A DNA stretch of 64,000 nucleotides, taken from Arcuatula senhousia. Its lineage: Eukaryota; Mollusca; Bivalvia; Mytilida; Mytilidae. The notes beneath the pieces were generated by a model. That model was not told where the DNA came from, did no database searches, and saw only the letters and a list, made by a program, of their open reading frames with translations. Positions 56,949 through 64,000 of this stretch are shown here, piece by piece. The DNA lies in assembly GCA_963971305.1 (NCBI GenBank), contig OZ020306.1:69165022-69229021 (forward strand). The letters run 5' to 3'. The translations under genes and the position numbers were made by a program. Each line of letters begins with the position of its first letter. The first letter of the stretch is position 1.

Positions 56949-59705
56949 ATGCCCTGCCTAAGAAGCTTTTTATCAAATTTATTTTCGAAATTCAAAATTA
57001 CTCTTTCTTCACACCTACCACATGTCCAGAAAATTGCTGTCGACCTTTATAACACCACCGTCCATCTCACCAAATGTAACAGCCACCTTACATTCCTTCG
57101 TCGGTGTATCATATCTCGTACTGTTCCATCTGGTTTCAAATCATCGTTTCATCCTATTCATGCCATTCTTCAAAATCCGCACCTGAATGCTGAGTTCTCT
57201 CGCATATCCACACATTACTCCTTAAACCTGATGAAATTGGCTATTAAATCTTTCTCTGAACAATTAGAGCATTTCCGCCTCAGGAAAATGATCATTAAAA
57301 ATTACCTATTTTCCTCTTGTCACAAGCTACTCGCTAACTCTATAATCTCCCATATTCGGGTTTTAAACACTGAACTTTTCCAGAATTTATCCGTCTCTAA
57401 GCAGGAGAAGGTACAGCGAGACAATCCTGGTCGTCCTGTCAACGTGGCCGAGGTGGTAAGTGACCCGCCACCTACAGAGGTGAATCTGGACGAGGTTGTC
57501 CGCTGTATTCCAGAGTCATTGGTGTTAAGTTCTTCCGAGAAAAGTCTCCTGTCAAAAGGTCTCAATTTTGTACCTACTACATCCGTAGCAGATCAGTTTC
57601 AAAATGAGACTGATATACAACATTTTTTCCGCCGCCTTTTACTCAAAGTTTTTTTCCATGATAAAGAAACAGAGAGTTCTGATTCTTCTAATCAAGCTCC
57701 TTCACTATTTAGTAAATTCATTAAGAAAAAATCAAATTTTACCCCCAAGGCGTCTTTATTTCCGATCCTTCAAGATTACTTCCGAACCTGCCAAAGTCAG
57801 ATCGACAGCTTAGATACGAAACCGCTCAAGAGGCATAACCTTACATCTGATTAACGTGCCGCGCTTCACCAACTCAGAACACGCAGCGATATTGTCATCA
57901 AACCTGCTGATAAAGGTGGTGCAGTTGTAGCGTGGGACGCTCGTTGTTATGTCTCTGAGGGCGAGTTTCAACTGTCTGACTCTCAATTCTACACAGAACT
58001 TCGCTCTAACAACACCAAAATCAACCAAAAATCTGTCAAAGACTTCATCAAGACATCCATAGAAAACGACGATCTGCCCGAGGAAGCATCGCGTCTTGTA
58101 GTATCGCAACCGAGAACGTCTCGTTTCTATATCCTTCCCAAGATACACAAACTTGGTAACCCAGGTAGGCCGATCGTTTCAGCGTGTAGTTGTCCCACAG
58201 AACACATTTCCAGTTTCCTCCACGATATTTTCATTCCTATTGTGGAGAACCTACCTACATACATTAAGGACACTACCCACGCTCTGAATATCCTTGAGTT
58301 CTTTGAGCCAGAAAACTCCGATTTCAGACTGTTTACTATGGATGTCACTGCTTTATACACCAGCATACCCAACAATGACGCCTTGGTAGCTTTAAAACAC
58401 TTTTTGGACAGGAGACCCAATCCTCACATCAGTACTGATATAGTGTTGAGAAAGGCGGAACTTGTCCTCAACCTGAATACTTTTCAGTTCGATGGGAAGT
58501 TCTACAACCAATCGGGTGGCGTAGCCATGGGCATCAAAATGGGTCCAAGTTTTGCGTGTTTGTTTGTAGGGTATTTAGAGGAAAAAATGTTCTCCGAATA
58601 CATCGGTCCAGTCCCGGAACTTTACAAACGGTTCATCGATGATGTATTTGGAGTCTCATCCGACAGTTAAGAGGAGTTGAAATCTTTTATCAACTTTGTC
58701 TCTTCCTACCACCCTGCAATCCAATACACTTTCAACATCACTCAGGATAGCCTCTCATTCCTTGACATTAACTGTACTATCACAGACGGTAAGATCTCTA
58801 CATCGGTGTTCTTTAAACCTACCGATGCTCATTGTTATCTGAATTACGAATCCTGTCATCCTTCCTCCTGCAAAGACGCCATCCCGAAGTCGCAGTTTCT
58901 GAGGCTTCGTCGTATCTGCAATGACGATAAGGATTTTGGGATCCAGTGTAACAAGATGAGATCTTTCTTCACGAAGAGAGGTTATCCTGACAAAATCTTG
59001 GACAGGGCCGTGTCCTCGGTTTCCCGTGTGAACAGACGCGAGGCAATGCAGCCCCGGGTGAAGAGCACTAATGATCGTGTTCCGTTAGTCCTTACGTATC
59101 ACCCTCACAATGTTGCCATCCAGAACATCCTTATTCGCAACTTTAAATCCATTGTCCTCAAAGATGAGTATATGTCCACTGTTTTTGCTGACTCTACCCC
59201 TATTACGGCTTTTAGAAAGGGCAAGAGTCTTAAACAGCACCTGGTCAGCAGTTCGTATAGGTCGTCACGTCAACCCGCCAGCTACAAAGGTACACGTCCT
59301 TGTAAAAGAACTCGCTGCTCTACTTGTCCGTTCACATGGGAGACGGATGCTGTGGTTGGTCCCTCGAAAACTTTCCAACTGAAGGATGGGTTCACCTGCA
59401 TTACCGAAAACGTCGTATACGCTATAAGATGTAAGCGATGTTCCATGATTTATGTTGGTGAAACTTGTCGGAGACTCGGGGACCGTTTTGTGGAACACAA
59501 AAACAGTGTCACCAGAGATACTGAATGTCCAGTTGGGGAGCATTTTCGAGGGTCCGGCCACAGTATAAAAGATATGCAAGTCACGGTTCTGCTTCAAACC
59601 CATCACGGCGAGAAACAGAGACAGTTCCTTGAGCAGAGAATAATAAAATTCCTGGGAACAGCACGTCCTTTCGGCATCAATGTCAAAAATCAAATCATTT
59701 CTTAG
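56949..59705 (+). pseudogene. PLE1 reverse transcriptase with C-terminal GIY-YIG endonuclease; two nonsense codons
   Basis: One continuous frame of 919 codons, interrupted only by TAA at 57852-57854 and TAA at 58668-58670; no frameshift. Blocks in order: KPADKGGAVV (about 57897), FYILPKIHKLGNPGRPIVS (about 58122), LFTMDVTALYTSIPN (catalytic Asp, about 58330), GGVAMGIKMGPSFACLF (about 58515), FIDDVFG (catalytic Asp pair, about 58632), SFLDINC (about 58755). At the end is a GIY-YIG nuclease: VVYAIRCKRCSMIYVGET with two Cys between the motifs (about 59410-59463), then R...EH. The ATG at 56949 is preferred because the earlier ATG at 56799 lies inside the terminal repeat; this choice is uncertain. 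Both stops are single base changes from sense codons, so the copy is young. Confidence 0.9.
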
Positions 59706-60059
59706 TAATTTACTTAATTTGATTCTTTCGGTATGATTTGGCCTATTGTTATATTGCTCAGTTCAGGATTTGGGTGATGATGACGTGGTTGTTTTTATCG
59801 AGTGAACACTTTTTACTATATTCACTTGTTGGTTGTCCTCAGACCGTGGCGGTCGTGATTTTTTCTTTGCTCTGCCCCCGACGAAGGCTGAAAGCCGAAA
59901 ATTTGGGCTTTTTAGATTTTAGATGTATTCTTTATTAATTTATATTAGTTTTATATTTGATATTTTTACTTTTTATGTGTGGTTTAACCAACCTACTTAT
60001 TTTATTGTATCCATTTTAACTTGCCACACCACAACATTTATTAATCAATATTATTTTCC

Positions 60060-60655
60060 TCAGAGCCTTCCCAATGATTTTCCGATTCCAAGGTGTCCAG
60101 AGGTTTTGTCATGTGCGTAAGCAAGAAGTAGTTGTCTTTCGCTTGTCAGTATTACTGCAGATTTGTAACTTTCTAATGGGAGAACTCGAAAGTGTTTACC
60201 ATCTTCTAGAACCAGACTGTTCCACTAATTCATTAATGATCGCATTACGTGGCTACATCCGTTTTTCTTCCTGACAGGGTCTCCTCGACTAAGCAATCCA
60301 ATCTTTGATCTTTTTGAGGTCACTGTCTTTATCTTGTAAGTTTCGAATATTTTGTACCACTACAGCCTCGTCATTGTCTTTCTTGAAAATAGTCTTAGTA
60401 TCATCTTGGGCGGATAGAGCAGCAACAATTCTTTCTTGTTTTCCTTCTTCTAACCAATCTTCTCTGTATCCACATTGCTTGTATGGAATGCGTCTAAGAG
60501 CGTCAGAGTTTCTGTGTTGCTCACCTGGTCTGTGCTTTATTGCCATTTGGTATGTGCTCATCCCTTCCAGCCAGCAGGCTAGATGCCCCTTTGCGTTTTT
60601 AAAGTTCGTCAGCCATCGCAACGAGCTATGATCTGTCCGTACTGTAAAACTGCGA
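60060..60655 (-). pseudogene. Ty3/gypsy RNase H and H2C2 zinc-finger remnant
   Basis: On the - strand from 60655: TVRTDHSSLRWLTNFKN, the end of the gypsy RNase H domain (with the catalytic Asp of TDH), then HRPGEQHRNSDAL. A degenerate linker follows, then the start of the integrase zinc finger AHDKTSGHLGI near 60115. The chain resumes at 56334 on the other side of PLE1 (…PDLRNDVKTYLAGCERC). Upstream of 60655 no gypsy RT is seen, so the element is truncated. Confidence 0.8.
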
Positions 60656-61200
60656 CATCAAGGTGAGATGTCAAAAAATACATCTTGACTCAACGATCAA
60701 AGTTATCAATGCACCATCAGTAAAATCCTCTGAAGCCAGATAAACACAATTCTTGGAAAACCAGGCAGAGATACAAATACCAAGAAAACAGACATACGAC
60801 ATAATAACTAAGCTATTATCATGCTGAGCAGAGAAAAAAAATAGATATGACAACAAAGATCACTGCTGGTGAAATTCAGTCGTAACAGATCCTGTGAGTT
60901 GATGCAGGTTAAGTGAGTACATGTATTTGATTTATAATGCCCATAATGTAGATTAACATATTTCTTAAGCGAGGTAAATATCATTATTTTTGTTCAATTT
61001 ATTGAATTAATATAATAATTTATAGTTAAATCCACGTGGATCATATACAGCTACATTAAATTTTAGACAAGAAATATACAGTAATTCATTCATTTTCGAT
61101 GGCATCCACATAAGGGACAAAATATAGCATTTTGTATGTAATCCGGTTTAATTCCACCTGGGGTTAAAGTAGGATTATGCTATGTTTATTTTTGACTACC
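60656..61200. other. Intergenic, nothing recognised
   Basis: AT-rich, no ORF of note, no repeat match noticed. Confidence 0.5.
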
Positions 61201-61214
61201 CGAATTTACGAAAG

Positions 61215-61498
61215 CCCATTAGATATTCAAAATACGAGATTCGAAATTCGAGATACGAGATTCGAAATTGGAGATTCAATATTCGAAATTCAATATACTT
61301 ATCACCAATCAGATTGCTTGTTTTATAATCCTGTACCAATCAAAATAGTTCTTTCAAAAACAAACCAAAATTCGGGATTCGAAATTCGAGATACGAAATT
61401 CGAAATTCAAGATACGAGATTTGAAATTCGAGATTCGAATTTCAAAGTTTGAGATACGAGATTAGAAATTCGAGATTTGAAACTAGAAATTGAATATA
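61215..61498 (+). repeat. Minisatellite of about 10/21-bp units (GAAATTCGAGAT type)
   Basis: Two blocks, 61215-61300 and 61365-61498, built of degenerate GAAATTCGAG / ATACGAGATTC units; the spacer ends of both blocks share TATACTWATAACCAA-like sequence. One frame translates to repeated FEIRDTR, an artefact of the repeat. Confidence 0.85.
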
Positions 61499-61781
61499 CT
61501 AATAACCAACAAAAAAGGTCACCATTGAATTACAGAAAACCCAATTTCAACAGTGTAATCCATAATGTTGGTATACACAATATATGATAATATTTTGTTT
61601 GATATTGGTAGTTTAGATGTATTTACCTGTGATGATTTATTGTATATTTGACAAAGCACGTTGAGACAGTCGGATTTGTATAAAAGATTAATAGGTTCTT
61701 ACACGAGTCTTTATTGAAGATCAGGGATTTCTTCCACGAGTGTAAGAAATTCCGTCTTTTCACGAGTGGAGCGCAGCGGAA

Positions 61782-64000
61782 CAAGATTTCAAGATTTCAA
61801 GATTTTATTGATACACTCAGACACAATTAAGGTAACATGAGATAAATATATAATACATAGGTGCATAATGACAGAATGAATAAGTTGACATGGTACAGTA
61901 AGCACACTAAATATTTGCTAAGTTTGTTTACAAAAGTTGCAACATTAGATAAAACTTTTACATTACAAAATGATAACATACCTTTCATTTTATTTGAATG
62001 AGAATTCGTATGAAAATACCTTGGTATATATTTTTGTCTTAGCTGTTTAACCAATTCGTTTTCGCATTTAAAAAGATAGTGATATTCGTCGCCAATACTG
62101 TTTCTACACAAATGACACAATCTCTCATCTCGTGGAATTTTGTTCCATCTTCCCGTTTCAATTGGAAATTTAATATTGCATGTTCTAAGTTTTGTTATGT
62201 ATTTTCGCTTTGATTCGGGTAGTCTTAATATGTAATTCTCAATACCGAATTCCGTCTTAAAAATACCATAAAATTCTCCTCTAGATGAATTTAATATACT
62301 CGAAAACCATTTCTGGATAAACTGATCCCTGAAGCGGTTATATATAACAGGCTTCAGGGTACCTTGATTTGCGAATATATAGCCCATACCCGAATCGTCA
62401 AACAAAGATTTGATATGAGAGATCCATCTAAAGTTGAAGTTCTCTTCGATGTGTAATTTCAACATTAGCTTGTACAGGGTGCTGCTAAGTTTTGTTTCAT
62501 TCTTTAAAAGTCTACACCAGAAAGAAATCATTCTCATGTTTACTCGAATACTTAAAGGATGGCGTCCAAGTTCTCCATAGACCATGAAGTTTGGGGTTGA
62601 TGGTCTGAGATTAAGTATCCTTTTGCAAAACTGCAGGTGTACTCTTTCTAATATATCAAGATTCTCATAACCCCAGACCTCGGACCCATAGAGTAAGATT
62701 GGCTCAACCAATGTGTCAAACAGTTTAAGTTGAACATCTACAGGTATACAATGGTTTCTATTTGTTTTTAATACAGAGAATAACGACTTTTGCGATTGTT
62801 CAACTAGTTTTTTTCTTGCGTCACAAAAATTGCCATTACATTTGAAAACAATACCAAGGTATGTCAGCGAATCAACAATATCTAAATCTATACCATTAAG
62901 TTTGAACACAGGGTAATGTCTAGATTTTCTTTTACTAAATACAATAACTTTAGTTTTATTAACATTGACTGATAGCTTCCATTGGTTGCAATAGTCTTGG
63001 AAGGTATCAAGTGCTTTCTGCATGCCTTCTGCAGTTTCAGAAAATATAACTGTATCATCAGCATATAGTAATACAAACATTTTAATGAACTGATGGGGAG
63101 TATCCTCGATTTTGTCTTTTAAGGTTGACAGAGGTAAAACATCAAGATCTTCAAAGTATTTCTCCAAGTCATTTAGACAAATTGAAAATAAAAAGGGTGA
63201 CAAGTTTTCACCTTGTCGTACACCATTCATACATAAAAAAAACTAAGATATTTCATTGTTATATGACACACAAGATTTAATATTGTCGTACATATTATAG
63301 ATTATCCGGAAGCACTTTCCCTTGATACCATAATTCTGAAGCTTTTTCCAAAGACCAGCCCGCCAAACTGTGTCAAACGCCTTGCGGAAATCAATAAATG
63401 TACAGTACAATTTTTTACCGTAGGAAAAGTATAGTGAAATCAAGGCTTGCATAATAAATATGTTATCAGTAGTTGAGTAGCCCTTCCTGAAGCCAGATTG
63501 ACATTTGGAAATAATATCAAACTCGCTAGATAGAAAGGTTAATCTACTATAATGATTGATAATCGAGGTAAATAATTTACCCAAACAGCTTATAAGCGTT
63601 ATAGCTCTATAGTTGTCCGGATCTTTCGAATCGCCTTTATTTTTATAGATAGGTCGAATAATTCCGTTCAACCATGTGTCCAGCACAATACCAGAATCAA
63701 AAACGAGATTAAACAGCTTGCAGAAAATTGATATGAGTTCAGGCGAAGAGTATTTGAAATATTCGTTTACAAATTCGTCAATACCCGCCGCTTTTCCATT
63801 TTTTAACCCTTTGATTGCATTTGTTACTTCATCTTCGGTTATCTCCCCATTTATGATAGCATCATACAATTCGTTGTCGCATATGTTATCAAGGAAAGTG
63901 TCAGAATCATCTACATCATCAGTATCATTGTTACGTTCATTTAACTTTTAGAAATATTCATAAAATGTATCAATATCAATATTTGCCTCTTCCTTACTAA
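61782..64000 (-). mobile_element. LINE-2 of this window: non-LTR retrotransposon, runs off the window
   Basis: The - strand ORF region from beyond 64000 to 61827, then a short 3' end closing with AATCTTG-type tandem units (61782-61806). The microsatellite tail again fits CR1/L2-type elements. The 5' part is outside the window. Confidence 0.85.
61827..64000 (-). pseudogene. LINE-2 reverse transcriptase with two in-frame stops, 5' incomplete
   Basis: RT blocks: NGKAAGIDEFVNEYFK, PDNYRAITLISCLGKLF, IDFRKAFDTVWR, GVRQGENLSPFLF, LYADDTVIF, then the thumb region and C-terminal CHLCRNS...HYLFKC (CxxC...HxxxxC) like LINE-1. The frame is uninterrupted except for TAG at 63243-63245 and TAA at 63948-63950; both are in frame with flanking RT sequence, so they are point nonsense changes and not frameshifts. 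About 30% protein-level similarity to LINE-1 by eye, so a different family of the same general type. Confidence 0.88.

Larger units (their letters stand above)
56335..60058 (+). mobile_element. PLE1: canonical Penelope element inserted in gypsy, 13-bp target duplication
   Basis: The insertion is 56348-60045, flanked by CAATATTATTTTC at 56335-56347 and 60046-60058. The layout is an inverted 442-bp copy of the element's own 3' region (56348-56789, matching 59551-59992 reversed), a 133-bp leading repeat (56790-56922), the ORF, and the same 133-bp repeat again at the end (59914-60046). Direct pseudo-LTR-like repeats plus an inverted 5' piece are typical of Penelope-like retroelements. Confidence 0.92.

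Overview
The window is animal DNA, AT-rich and intron-bearing, crowded with decayed transposable elements. It looks like a bivalve mollusc, probably a mussel. The case rests on the secreted C1q-domain protein (a family greatly expanded in bivalves), the SINE-like repeats with (ACTC)n tails, and the mix of Penelope-like, CR1/L2-type and short inverted-repeat elements. The organism is an inference; nothing in the sequence names it.

Three cellular genes can be supported. (1) The 3' part of an Iroquois (IRX, TALE homeobox) transcription factor gene on the + strand: homeobox exon 1128-1420 and terminal exon 4367-4911; its 5' exons lie upstream of the window. (2) A secreted coiled-coil plus C1q-domain protein on the - strand: exons 26421-25494 and 24217-23832, 437 aa. 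(3) A secreted phospholipase A2 on the - strand: five short exons between 41379 and 37403, 171 aa, mostly invisible as long ORFs but with matching splice phases and the full Ca2+-loop / CCxxHDxC / CxCD signature.

The rest is mostly mobile DNA. Region by region: 5.3-6.3 kb, a Helentron-like non-autonomous element (family A). 12.9-17.0 kb, dispersed repeats E and F with a 117-bp MITE. 17.0-21.0 kb, a reverse family A copy carrying a Penelope-like RT (PLE2) and a 794-bp MITE. 22.1-22.5 kb, a TTAA-flanked MITE. 27.5-36.7 kb, a pair of TIR elements (G), two SINE-like copies with target duplications, a 1.5-kb family A copy with about seven tandem units, and 3' fragments of PLE2. 38.5-41.3 kb, a TA-flanked MITE, a decayed SINE and a PLE2 fragment inside the PLA2 gene. 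42.9-47.7 kb, a nearly full LINE. 48.4-53.4 kb, a segment bounded by perfect inverted TTAA-flanked termini. 54.8-60.7 kb, a Ty3/gypsy pol remnant split by a nearly intact canonical Penelope element (PLE1) with a 13-bp target duplication. 61.8-64.0 kb, a second LINE on the - strand running off the window.

The three cellular genes are not functionally linked. The main story is layering: PLE1 in gypsy, family A in repeat F, MITEs in both, and retroelement debris in the introns of the C1q and PLA2 genes. No RNA genes, CRISPR arrays or prokaryotic features were found.
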